This document shows, piece by piece, positions 7,558 to 15,332 of a stretch of DNA of 50,390 nucleotides. How positions within the stretch are numbered: position 1 is the first letter of the stretch; each line of letters starts with the position of its first letter. A program made the translations under genes and the position numbers. Source of the stretch: DALYJJ01 sp031969915 (GTDB taxonomy: Bacteria > Acidobacteriota > Terriglobia > Bryobacterales > Bryobacteraceae); the NCBI GenBank assembly GCA_031969915.1, contig DALYJJ010000035.1, forward strand, positions 1 to 50,390. Direction: 5' to 3'. The notes below the pieces were generated by a model. That model worked only from the letters and a program-made list of their open reading frames with translations, was not told the origin of the DNA and made no database searches.

Positions 7558-8655
7558 ATGGAACAGGCGCCCTCTTCGATTCATTCTACAATCACCCCAA
7601 TCTCCAGTCAAGAACTAGGGATTGCGCGGCGGTGCGTCTCCCTGGAAGACGAAACGGCCCGCGTGACGCTCACCCTGGAAGGCGGCCATATCGCCGAGTT
7701 CCTGCATAAGGCCAGCGGCGTGAATCCGCTGTGGTCGCCGCCGTGGCCCAGTATCGAGCCGTCCAGCTACGATGCCGCGCGGCATCCCGAATACGGCGGG
7801 ACGATCGAAAGCCAGTTGCTCGCCGGGATTCGCGGGCACAACTTGTGCCTGGATGTATTCGGCCCGCCGTCGGAGGACGAAGCAGCGGCGGGCCTGGGCG
7901 TTCACGGCGAATCCTCCGTGGCGGCCTACGATCATGAAGCCGCGAGCGACGGCTCGCTATTCCTGCGCGCCACGTTTCCTCGCGCGCAGCTTCGCTTCGA
8001 GCGGCACTTGCAGCTGTCTCCGGGCGGCGTGCTGCGGGTGCGGGAGACGGTGACGAATCTCACGGCGCTCGACCGGCCGCTCGCCTGGACGCATCACGTG
8101 ACGATGGGGCCGCCGTTCATCGAACCCGGCGTGACGCGCCTGGAGATGCCGGTGGGGCGCAGCAAAGTGTTCGCGCCGGATCTGGGTCCGGACGGACACT
8201 ACCAGCCTGACGCGGAGTTCGATTGGCCGAGCGCGCCGCGGCGCGATGGCGGCGTCACGGACCTGCGAGTGTATCCGGGCGCGGAGCGTTCGGCGGGCAT
8301 CACCACGCACCTGGTGCGGGAGGACGCGGCGCAGGCCTGGTTCCTGGCCTATCATCCGGGGCTGAAGGTGGCGTTCGGGTATTCATGGCGCCGGGCCGAT
8401 TCGCCGTGGATCGTGATCTGGGAAGAAAACCGCAGCCGCACGGCGCCGCCTTGGAACGGCCGCACGGTTACGCGGGGCATCGAGTTCGGCGCCTCGCCCT
8501 TCCCGGAGACGCGGCGGGCGATGATCTCCCGAGGGGCGCTGTTCGGAGTACCGGCGTACCGTTGGCTGCCCGCCCGCGCGACGGCCAGCGTGGAGTATTC
8601 CGCGTTTGTCTTCGCCGCGGAAGAGACGCCGGCGGCGCCGCCCCCGCTACACTAG
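7558..8655 (+). CDS. Aldose 1-epimerase-like / DUF4432-type protein
   Basis: The protein of up to 365 residues has the galactose-mutarotase-like beta-sandwich pattern: repeated short beta strands, a TWTHHVTMGPPFIEPG-like segment around 180-195 and aromatic-rich C-terminal strands. Family members interconvert anomers or bind sugars; I cannot name the substrate. The start is uncertain. The only ATG in frame is 7558, but a TACAAT box at 7587-7592 on the same strand would put transcription start near 7599, inside the coding sequence. Residues before about 25 look non-conserved. It is followed after 6 bases by the HAD-DinB fusion gene and is probably co-transcribed with it. Confidence 0.68.
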   Translation: MEQAPSSIHSTITPISSQELGIARRCVSLEDETARVTLTLEGGHIAEFLHKASGVNPLWSPPWPSIEPSSYDAARHPEYGGTIESQLLAGIRGHNLCLDVFGPPSEDEAAAGLGVHGESSVAAYDHEAASDGSLFLRATFPRAQLRFERHLQLSPGGVLRVRETVTNLTALDRPLAWTHHVTMGPPFIEPGVTRLEMPVGRSKVFAPDLGPDGHYQPDAEFDWPSAPRRDGGVTDLRVYPGAERSAGITTHLVREDAAQAWFLAYHPGLKVAFGYSWRRADSPWIVIWEENRSRTAPPWNGRTVTRGIEFGASPFPETRRAMISRGALFGVPAYRWLPARATASVEYSAFVFAAEETPAAPPPLH

Positions 8656-8661
8656 CTGGAG

Positions 8662-9822
8662 ATGCCTTCCAGCCTCGACGCCATCGTCTTCGACTACGGA
8701 CGCGTGCTCTCGTTCGACCAACCGGGGGAGGATCTCGCAGTCATGCGGCGGCTCACCGGGATCGGCGACGCGCAGCGATTCCACGACCTGTATTGGGAAC
8801 ACCGCATCCCCTACGATTCCGGCGTCACCGGCGCCGAGGCTTACTGGAACCAGGTGGGAGGCGGCGAGGGAAAACAATACGGTCCATCGGAGTGCGCGAA
8901 GCTCGCGGACGCGGATTCGGCCTCATGGAGCCATTTGAACCTGCCCGTGCTCGGTTGGAACGACGCGCTCCGTGCGGCGGGTTACAAGACCGGCATCCTC
9001 TCCAACATGCACTGGGACCTGCGCCACTACATCGAGCGGCATGGGCACTGGGCCTCTGCCTTCGACTACGCAGTGTTCTCCTGCGACGTCGGGCACGTGA
9101 AGCCGGAGCCCGAGATCTACCGGCTGGTGCTGAGCGGTCTCGGCGTAGAGCCGGGGCGCGCGTTGTTCTTCGACGACCGCCCGAAGAACACGGAAGCCGC
9201 CGAAGCGCTGGGCATGCACGCGATCCTGGTGGAGCAAACCAACGACGGGATGGAGAAGGCGATGCGCGAGGCGATCGCCCGTTTCTCATTGCCGGAGATC
9301 GACGCCCGCTACCCGGCGGGCCGCTTCCGCTGGCCGGGGAGCTTGAACGGCGAGCAGCGGGAAGCGCTGATCGAGGAACTCGGGAAGTTCCCGGCGCGGC
9401 TGCGCGCGGCGGTGGCGCCGTTGACGGACGCGCAGCTCGACCGGCCGTATCGCGAGGGCGGCTGGACCGTACGCCAGGTGGTTCACCACCTCGCCGACAG
9501 CCACATGAACTCGTATGTGCGCGTGCGGCTGGCGCTGACCGAAGCCACGCCGCCCGCCAAGCCCTACGACGAAGCGGCGTGGGCCAAACTCGCCGACGCC
9601 GCAAGCGGCCCGGTGGACCTGAGCCTGCAGCTACTCGACGCGCTTCACACGCGATGGGCGGCGATGCTGCGTTCCCTCACGCCGGAGCAGTGGCTGAGGG
9701 CCTATCGCCACCCCGAGGATGGGCTCACGTCAGTGGAGAAGAACCTGGCGATCTACACCTGGCACGGGCGCCATCACCTGACGCACATTCAGCGCGCGGC
9801 TTCGAACAGCGTCCACGGTTGA
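8662..9822 (+). CDS. HAD-family hydrolase fused to a DinB/YfiT-like metal-dependent domain
   Basis: This is a 386-residue two-domain protein. Residues 1-210 form a HAD hydrolase: Asp11 in VFDYGRV, Ser/Asn in ILSNMHW near 112-118, Lys in HVKPEPEIY near 147, and FFDDRPKN near 169-176, so the catalytic set looks complete. Residues 215-386 closely resemble the stand-alone Bacillus YfiT (DinB-like four-helix) protein, with HHLADSHMNSY at 275-285 and WHGRHHLTHI near the C-terminus giving a possible three-His metal site. Both halves look active, so this is a genuine fusion. The substrate is unknown. Its last 34 bases overlap the end of the convergent lipoprotein gene. Confidence 0.85.
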   Translation: MPSSLDAIVFDYGRVLSFDQPGEDLAVMRRLTGIGDAQRFHDLYWEHRIPYDSGVTGAEAYWNQVGGGEGKQYGPSECAKLADADSASWSHLNLPVLGWNDALRAAGYKTGILSNMHWDLRHYIERHGHWASAFDYAVFSCDVGHVKPEPEIYRLVLSGLGVEPGRALFFDDRPKNTEAAEALGMHAILVEQTNDGMEKAMREAIARFSLPEIDARYPAGRFRWPGSLNGEQREALIEELGKFPARLRAAVAPLTDAQLDRPYREGGWTVRQVVHHLADSHMNSYVRVRLALTEATPPAKPYDEAAWAKLADAASGPVDLSLQLLDALHTRWAAMLRSLTPEQWLRAYRHPEDGLTSVEKNLAIYTWHGRHHLTHIQRAASNSVHG

Positions 9823-11198
9823 GCTTCCAGGTTGCGCAACAGCGGCTTCTGCCAGGCGTACTGCGGCCGGGCTTTCAGGAACTCCTCGACGCGGAACGCC
9901 GGGCCGCACAGCGGGCCCATCGCGGCGTTGAGTTGCATCCTGGCCATCATCGCGGTGTCGGCGGCTTTGTTCTGAACCGCGCCGCACGGGCCGTAGGGCT
10001 GCTGCCACGGGAGTGAGCCGCGGGGCGAGAGATCGATGCGCCCGCACAGCGTGCGTTCGTTCGGGTCGCGCTTCTTCTGCACCACGTCGACGTCGTCCGC
10101 GAGGAAGGTCTGTGCGAGAGCGACGTCGATCTTGCCCTTGTGGCCTTCCAGCAGCTCGGTCCACCGGACGCGGCGGGCGTTCGAACTGTTGCCGGCCTTC
10201 CTGGGATCGAACGTGGTCTCCTCCAGCCGCAGCTTTTCGTTCACGGGGAAGTTGGCGCCGGCGAAGTAGCCGTCCTTGGTGCGTTGGAGAACCACGTTCT
10301 TCAAGCCGAGCTCCAGGCTGGCGATCTCGCCGGAATTGCGGTCCGCCACCAGCCAGTTGTTTGCGTAGCCGCCGTTGTTGCCGTCCTTCATGATGCGCGC
10401 GAAGTCGTCGATGGAGCGCGCGTACTGGGCCGCCTTCCGCGCGCGCACGAACTCCGGCACGCCGGCCGGATCGAAGCCGCTGAACTCTGAGATCGTCGTT
10501 TCGGTGATGGCCAGGCCCGCGCTGTTGATGACAAAGTCGTCGCCCGAATGGATCATGCCCGGAATGCCGTCCATGATCATCCGTTCGCCCTTTTCCGGCT
10601 GGATCTCAAAGATCACGTTCCAGCGCTGCCCGATGAGGAAGTCGACCCACGCGTTGTGCGCGATCACCACGCCGCCGTCCTTCGTGTAGCTGCCCGTGGC
10701 CACGAACGCGCTGCAGTGCTCGGGCGTGCGGTTCTTCGCCTTCTCCTGTTTCTCCAACGCGGGCACGTAATACCAGGCGATCTCCATCCAGGCGTTCAAC
10801 GCGGTGACGTCCCAGATATCGAGCGCGACGCCCTTCGACTTCAAGCCGTCTACGATGCCCTCCATCTCCTCGCGATACTCGGCGTCCACCTTGGGCCAGA
10901 AGATCTCGCGCGCGGCGTTGCGCACCCAATTCCAGTCTTTCTTGGTGTCGTGCGTGACCAGGAGTTCGATCGCCTGCTTGGCGTCCAGGATTTCGGCCGG
11001 GAGCAGCGAGCCGTGCTGGAAGCCGATCTCGCGCGGTGTGCCCACAAGGCGCACATGGCGCCACCCGGCGCGGTCGGGCAGGCGTTCGCCTTTGGGTTTG
11101 GCCACCGTTGCCGCGGGCGCGGGCGCGGTGGAGGAGCAGCCGCTGGTGAACGCGACGGCGAGCGCCGCGGAGGCGAGAATCAGCGCGTGGGTCCGCAT
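9789..11198 (-). CDS. Lipoprotein of the C45/phospholipase-B-like Ntn-hydrolase type
   Basis: The 469-residue protein has a bacterial lipoprotein signal (hydrophobic stretch, then TSGC with Cys21). The mature part resembles C45/phospholipase-B-like Ntn hydrolases: EHCSAFVATGSYTKDG near 170-185 would expose the Cys as nucleophile after self-cleavage, and HNAWVDF and ANNWLVADR are typical downstream motifs. It probably acts on an amide or ester at the cell envelope. A TACAAT box at 11208-11213 (minus strand) sits 9 bases before the ATG. It follows thuA after 25 bases on the same strand. The 3' end overlaps the convergent HAD-DinB gene by 34 bases. Confidence 0.75.
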   Translation of the reverse strand: MRTHALILASAALAVAFTSGCSSTAPAPAATVAKPKGERLPDRAGWRHVRLVGTPREIGFQHGSLLPAEILDAKQAIELLVTHDTKKDWNWVRNAAREIFWPKVDAEYREEMEGIVDGLKSKGVALDIWDVTALNAWMEIAWYYVPALEKQEKAKNRTPEHCSAFVATGSYTKDGGVVIAHNAWVDFLIGQRWNVIFEIQPEKGERMIMDGIPGMIHSGDDFVINSAGLAITETTISEFSGFDPAGVPEFVRARKAAQYARSIDDFARIMKDGNNGGYANNWLVADRNSGEIASLELGLKNVVLQRTKDGYFAGANFPVNEKLRLEETTFDPRKAGNSSNARRVRWTELLEGHKGKIDVALAQTFLADDVDVVQKKRDPNERTLCGRIDLSPRGSLPWQQPYGPCGAVQNKAADTAMMARMQLNAAMGPLCGPAFRVEEFLKARPQYAWQKPLLRNLEAQPWTLFEAAR

Positions 11199-11207
11199 GA
11201 TCCCCGC

Positions 11208-11213
11208 ATTGTA
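11208..11213 (-). promoter_or_regulatory. -10-like TACAAT box of lipoprotein gene
   Basis: TACAAT on the minus strand ends 9 bases before the ATG at 11198, within the 25-base gap after thuA. Predicted leader is about 3 bases. Confidence 0.45.
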
Positions 11214-11223
11214 CCGCCGCCGC

Positions 11224-12066
11224 CTAGGGGCGCGACGCCACCATTCCCCGGTACGGCACGTCGATCTTCAGCGCGCCGCGCCACTTCGGCGGCTTGCGGT
11301 CGAGCGACCAGTAAAGGCCGTTCACCAGCAGGCGCTGCATCGCTTCGACGCGGAAGTCCTCCGGGTGGCCAAGCGTGGTGAAGAAGACGCGGCCTCCGTG
11401 CCTGTTCTTCCAGACCCAGGCCACGGGGTTCGGCTCGGCCGCCTTGTCGGGGCTCACCGCCGTGCCGGTGAGCAGCGGAGTGGCATCCTGCGGCGGCCAC
11501 TTCGGGGCCACGCGATAGAGCCAACTGCGGGCATGGAACGGCTCTGCGATCCCGCTCAGCACGGGGTGCCTCTTCGCGGTCTCGACGATCGCCACGTCCG
11601 TGCTCGACTTGTGGCCGAAATGCGTGTGGCCGTCGGCGCCCCAGCCGGGCGGTGTTCCGAATGCCTCGGCCGCCCAGCCGTTCCAGGGCTCCAGTTCGCT
11701 GCCCTTCGGATACTTGAAAGCATGGGAGGTGGTGCGCAATCCCACCATCGGCTTACCGGACTTCATGTAAGCGTCGATGTGCGCGAGTTGCTCCTTCGGA
11801 AGCTGCCGCCAGCGGAGGTAGAACACAGCGGCGTCCGCCGTCTTCAGCGCTTCGAGTCCGGGGATGTCCTTTTCGCCGTTCTGGTCGGGCACGGAATGCA
11901 GCACCGTGCACTTCAGGCCGTAGTTCCGTTCCAACTCCGCCGCCACAAGGGGCAGTGTGACCTCGCCCGAGTACTCGTGGTCGCCGAGCACGAACACCAC
12001 GTGCGGCTTCGCGGCGGCATAACAGAACGAGGCAAACAGTGACAGAAGCAGGAATGTCCGCGTCAT
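11224..12066 (-). CDS. Secreted ThuA-domain protein
   Basis: The 280-residue protein starts with a Sec signal peptide (TRTFLLLSLFASFCYA) followed by HVVFVLGDHEYSGE, the opening of a ThuA (class I glutamine-amidotransferase-like) domain. GLRTTSHAFKYP and FFTTLGHPEDFR are further ThuA hallmarks. ThuA proteins are linked to trehalose and other carbohydrate metabolism, often in acidobacterial and planctomycete degradation operons; the biochemical role is unsettled. A TACACT box at 12074-12079 (minus strand) lies 7 bases before the ATG, so the message may be leaderless. Confidence 0.85.
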   Translation of the reverse strand: MTRTFLLLSLFASFCYAAAKPHVVFVLGDHEYSGEVTLPLVAAELERNYGLKCTVLHSVPDQNGEKDIPGLEALKTADAAVFYLRWRQLPKEQLAHIDAYMKSGKPMVGLRTTSHAFKYPKGSELEPWNGWAAEAFGTPPGWGADGHTHFGHKSSTDVAIVETAKRHPVLSGIAEPFHARSWLYRVAPKWPPQDATPLLTGTAVSPDKAAEPNPVAWVWKNRHGGRVFFTTLGHPEDFRVEAMQRLLVNGLYWSLDRKPPKWRGALKIDVPYRGMVASRP

Positions 12067-12073
12067 TGGTAGC

Positions 12074-12079
12074 AGTGTA
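12074..12079 (-). promoter_or_regulatory. -10-like TACACT box of thuA
   Basis: TACACT on the minus strand ends 7 bases before the thuA ATG, in the 34-base gap after the CarboxypepD_reg gene. This suggests thuA has its own leaderless transcript. Confidence 0.4.
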
Positions 12080-12100
12080 GCGCGGCGCCGGCGTTCGTCC

Positions 12101-13663
12101 TCAGCGCTCGAGAGCCTTGTGGATCTGGTCCATCGAGAGGAATTTCAACGTTGCCTGTTTCTCTTCTCCGTCCTGCAGCTCTACCGTTTCGAGGAACCCC
12201 TCCAGCAGCTCCAACAGCCACTCGTTCGCGGGTATGGTGGAGGGGACGGCCGCCAGCCGGTATCGCCCCGCTCCCAGTGGCGGCGGCGGATCCCCGGAGA
12301 GCCAGACCACGGGCGGCGCGAGCCCCTGGGCCGTCTCGCGCAAGGCGACGATCAGCGCCCGATCCGTGGTCCCGTCCACTCGCGCCACGATGCGCGCAGA
12401 AGCCGGTCCAACCACGAAAACCAGCGACGGTGGCAGCGCCGCCTCCACCCGAAAGACGTCCCCCCGCACCGTTTCCGGCCCCACTTGCACCGCCTTCACC
12501 ACTTGCATTCGGTCAAAGAGCCGCACCGCCCACACACCCGCCGTCAGGCACTTCATTGCCGGCGGCTGCGCCTGTTCGTCGAACACCGGCAAGGTCATCG
12601 CTTCGTCGCCCAGAGGCTCCAAACGGAACTGCGCCTTGGCCGGTCTCCCTTCGGCGTCGCGAATCTGGATCGTCACCGATGGCCCGCCTTCCAAGCGCAA
12701 CTCCACTCTGGGCAATGGCCGGTCGCTCACCACCAGCGGCACGGAGGCAACGCGGCACGCCGACGGATCCCCGGCCGTCTCCGCGGTCAGCCGGTAAGTT
12801 CCGGGCGGCACATTCTCGAGCGTGGCAGCCCCCGAATCCGCGCCTTGCGCACTTTCGAAGTTCGGCCCGTTCCATCGGTCCAGCGGCGTGAGCCGCACGA
12901 GCACCAACTCCCCCGCCCGCGCTCCCGTCACAACCACCGGCACGCGCAACACGGGCGTGACCTTCAGACGAAAATCCACCTCGGCGCGCTCCGACCCGGC
13001 AGCCACCAAAATCGCCTCGGCTGTACCCGCGCCGGGGCTCTCCGGATAAAACATCGGTGCGTAGCCGAGCGATCGGGGCGGCCGCGCGCGCTTCACCGGC
13101 TGTAACGGCAGCGGCTGGAACGGCGCGCTCGGGGTCTGGACCGCCACCACGTACCGCCCCGGCATGAGCCCCTCGATCCGATAGGCACCGGCGGCGTCGG
13201 TCTGCGCGGTTTGCGCAAGCTGGAGGCGGCGGCCCAGCCCCGATCCGCTCACCCGCATGCTCGTGACCCGCACCTCCGCCGCCGGCAATCTGTCTTCGTC
13301 CAGCACCCGTCCGCGGATGACGCCGCCGGGCGTAAGCCGGATCTCCACTTTGTGCCGGCTCTTCTCCGAGGTCACGGATACCCGCTCCGGCGTGTTCAAG
13401 AACGTCGAGTACATAGCGTGCCGGGCGTGCACAAAGTACTCTCCCGCCGCGAGGCCACGCACAACAAAGCGGCCCGTACCGTCGGTGGTCAATTCGAGCG
13501 GCGCGGCGTCCGGGCGGGTGCCGCCGATTGTCACGACCGCGCGCCGGATACCCAGTTTCGAAACCGAATCCAGCACCACTCCTTCGATCACGCCGGCGGC
13601 CTGTTCCTGCGGTTGCGCGGAACCGCAGAGGCAAAGGGCCAGTACCGCCGCCAATCTCCTCAC
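12101..13663 (-). CDS. Secreted carboxypeptidase-regulatory-like repeat protein
   Basis: The 520-residue protein has an N-terminal signal peptide (RRLAAVLALCLCGSAQ) and repeated beta-sandwich modules of the CarboxypepD_reg type. Each shows the pattern GVVLD...RRAVVTI...TDGTGRFVVRGLAAGEY; further copies start near residues 100, 230 and 310. I take the GTG at 13663 as start. It overlaps the upstream stop codon (GTGA) and has GGAGAT close upstream, whereas residues before it are shadow sequence of the upstream gene. Such proteins are abundant in Solibacter-like genomes; their function is unknown, probably surface binding or scaffolding. It is co-transcribed with and similar in layout to its upstream neighbour. 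Confidence 0.78.
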   Translation of the reverse strand: MRRLAAVLALCLCGSAQPQEQAAGVIEGVVLDSVSKLGIRRAVVTIGGTRPDAAPLELTTDGTGRFVVRGLAAGEYFVHARHAMYSTFLNTPERVSVTSEKSRHKVEIRLTPGGVIRGRVLDEDRLPAAEVRVTSMRVSGSGLGRRLQLAQTAQTDAAGAYRIEGLMPGRYVVAVQTPSAPFQPLPLQPVKRARPPRSLGYAPMFYPESPGAGTAEAILVAAGSERAEVDFRLKVTPVLRVPVVVTGARAGELVLVRLTPLDRWNGPNFESAQGADSGAATLENVPPGTYRLTAETAGDPSACRVASVPLVVSDRPLPRVELRLEGGPSVTIQIRDAEGRPAKAQFRLEPLGDEAMTLPVFDEQAQPPAMKCLTAGVWAVRLFDRMQVVKAVQVGPETVRGDVFRVEAALPPSLVFVVGPASARIVARVDGTTDRALIVALRETAQGLAPPVVWLSGDPPPPLGAGRYRLAAVPSTIPANEWLLELLEGFLETVELQDGEEKQATLKFLSMDQIHKALER

Positions 13664-15270
13664 CGCGATCTCCGGATCAGCTTGGCATCCGCCGGACTGG
13701 TCTTTCCTTCCGCCACTTCGACGGCTGTCCCCATTTCGCGGTAGGCGTCCAGGAATCCCGGCTGCAGCCATTCCCAGGGCCGAATCGTGTTGAAGGCGTA
13801 GAGGCGGTATGTTCCGGGCGTCACGCCTTTGATCTCGAAGTCGCCGCCAGGGCGGGTCTCGACGCCCTGGTGAAAGCTGATCACGTGCGCGAACTCGCCT
13901 TCGGGCAATAGCAGCACGGTGGCCACGGTCTGCCGGTCTTCCATCTCGATCGATCCGCGGACCACGCCGCCCTGTGTGCTCAGCACGATCTCCAACGGAC
14001 CCCGCGACGCGCTGTCGATCGTCATGTCTTCGGTGAGCACATCGTGTCCGGCCAGCGTCATCGCCTTCAAGTACCCGCCCGGCGGAATCGGTTCCACCCC
14101 GATATCCCAGACCCCCGGGGGGACATTGCGGATTGTGAATCGCCCTTCGTGGTCCGGCTCCGCCTGCAGGAGACTCGCAACCGGCTGCCGGACGCTCCCC
14201 GGAATCAAGGTCACCTGGACCTTGCGATGTTCAGCCGCTCCCGGTCCTTCCACGCGGACTCGCCCGTCGAGATCGACTGCCGGCGCGAACACCAGTTCGA
14301 CTCGTGCCGTTCCGCCCGGCGAGACATCCACCACCACGCGCGCCGCGTGGGCCCGGGAGCCGTGTTCCGTGTAGCCCGTCACGTGGTAGCGTCCCGGCAG
14401 AAGGCGGTCCGATTGTCCGGCGGTCTGCTTGCGGGCATCGTACGTCAGGCGCGAGCGATAGGTCATCCAGGGCGAGTCCGTGATCAGTTCGAGACTCGGG
14501 AAGGCACTCTCCGACGGAAGCCCTCGCAGCGCCACCTCGACGGCTCCCGTTTCCTGTGGCGTGAGCGCGATTTCGACGTTGTCAAGTTCCTGCCCCGCGC
14601 GCAGTTCGACCAGCCTCGCGTCCGAGGGCTCACGGCCACCACCCCAGAACGCCGGCCCGTAGCGCCGCTCCTCGCTCCTTCGCGATGCGTCGATTTCGCT
14701 TGGCAACCCTGCGCGCAGGCCCGCGTCAGGAACGGCCATCAGGACATACCGGCCCGGCATCACCTCATCGAAACGGAAGGCCCCGTGGCGATCGGTGATC
14801 GCGGTCTCTTCCATCACCCACGCCTCCTTGCCGCGCTCGAACCCACGCGTCAGACGCTGGATCTGGACTCCGGACACCCCCTCGGCCGCCTCGTCCACCA
14901 CCCGCCCACGAATCGCGGTAACGGCGCGCAGGCGGAGCACGATGTCCTTGGTCTCACCGTCCTTCACTGCCAGGTATTGCGGAGGCGCCCCCGGGGTTTC
15001 CGGCCCATACAGGCGAGGGAGAAAGCCCGTCTTGGTGGCCCCCACCAGGTACGATCCCGGGACGATCCCCTGGAACTGGAAGGCGCCGTCGGGCCCCGTC
15101 CTCTCCATCGCGTGGTAGGCCTCGCCGTTGAACTCGGCCGTGGCCCGAACCGTTACGCGCGCCACCGGATTCCCCGTTGCCGCGTCCACCACCCGGCCGC
15201 GGATCACCGGTGCCTGCGCCGCGGCTAGTACCGCGAGCACTACCATCAGTCCGGCCAAACGACAGGCCAT
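13660..15270 (-). CDS. Secreted carboxypeptidase-regulatory-like repeat protein
   Basis: The 536-residue protein has signal peptide MACRLAGLMVVLAVLAAAQA followed by several CarboxypepD_reg modules (PVIRGRVVDAATGNPVA, AIRGRVVDEAAEGVSG, then others ending GVTPGTYRLYAF). I chose the ATG at 15270 over two ATGs further upstream because it begins the signal peptide. A TATAGT box at 15278-15283 on the minus strand also ends 7 bases before it. The gene overlaps the next CarboxypepD_reg gene by 4 bases, and the two look like a diverged duplication. It is divergent from the DUF1549/DUF1553 gene. Envelope or extracellular location; function unknown. Confidence 0.8.
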   Translation of the reverse strand: MACRLAGLMVVLAVLAAAQAPVIRGRVVDAATGNPVARVTVRATAEFNGEAYHAMERTGPDGAFQFQGIVPGSYLVGATKTGFLPRLYGPETPGAPPQYLAVKDGETKDIVLRLRAVTAIRGRVVDEAAEGVSGVQIQRLTRGFERGKEAWVMEETAITDRHGAFRFDEVMPGRYVLMAVPDAGLRAGLPSEIDASRRSEERRYGPAFWGGGREPSDARLVELRAGQELDNVEIALTPQETGAVEVALRGLPSESAFPSLELITDSPWMTYRSRLTYDARKQTAGQSDRLLPGRYHVTGYTEHGSRAHAARVVVDVSPGGTARVELVFAPAVDLDGRVRVEGPGAAEHRKVQVTLIPGSVRQPVASLLQAEPDHEGRFTIRNVPPGVWDIGVEPIPPGGYLKAMTLAGHDVLTEDMTIDSASRGPLEIVLSTQGGVVRGSIEMEDRQTVATVLLLPEGEFAHVISFHQGVETRPGGDFEIKGVTPGTYRLYAFNTIRPWEWLQPGFLDAYREMGTAVEVAEGKTSPADAKLIRRSR

Positions 15271-15277
15271 TGGTTCG

Positions 15278-15283
15278 ACTATA
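15278..15283 (-). promoter_or_regulatory. -10-like TATAGT box of CarboxypepD_reg operon
   Basis: TATAGT on the minus strand ends 7 bases before the ATG at 15270. It overlaps a TATAAA (15280-15285) readable on the plus strand, which could serve the divergent DUF1549/DUF1553 gene. Confidence 0.45.
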
Positions 15284-15332
15284 AAACAGGTCATGGCGGA
15301 CTGCGATACCATCATGACCTACGAGGTCCATC

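Noticed and set aside
8223..10016. 597-codon plus-strand frame across the epimerase-like and HAD-DinB genes
   Set aside because: It spans two well-supported genes in another frame and is Arg/Gly/Ala-rich throughout, typical of GC-driven open frames.
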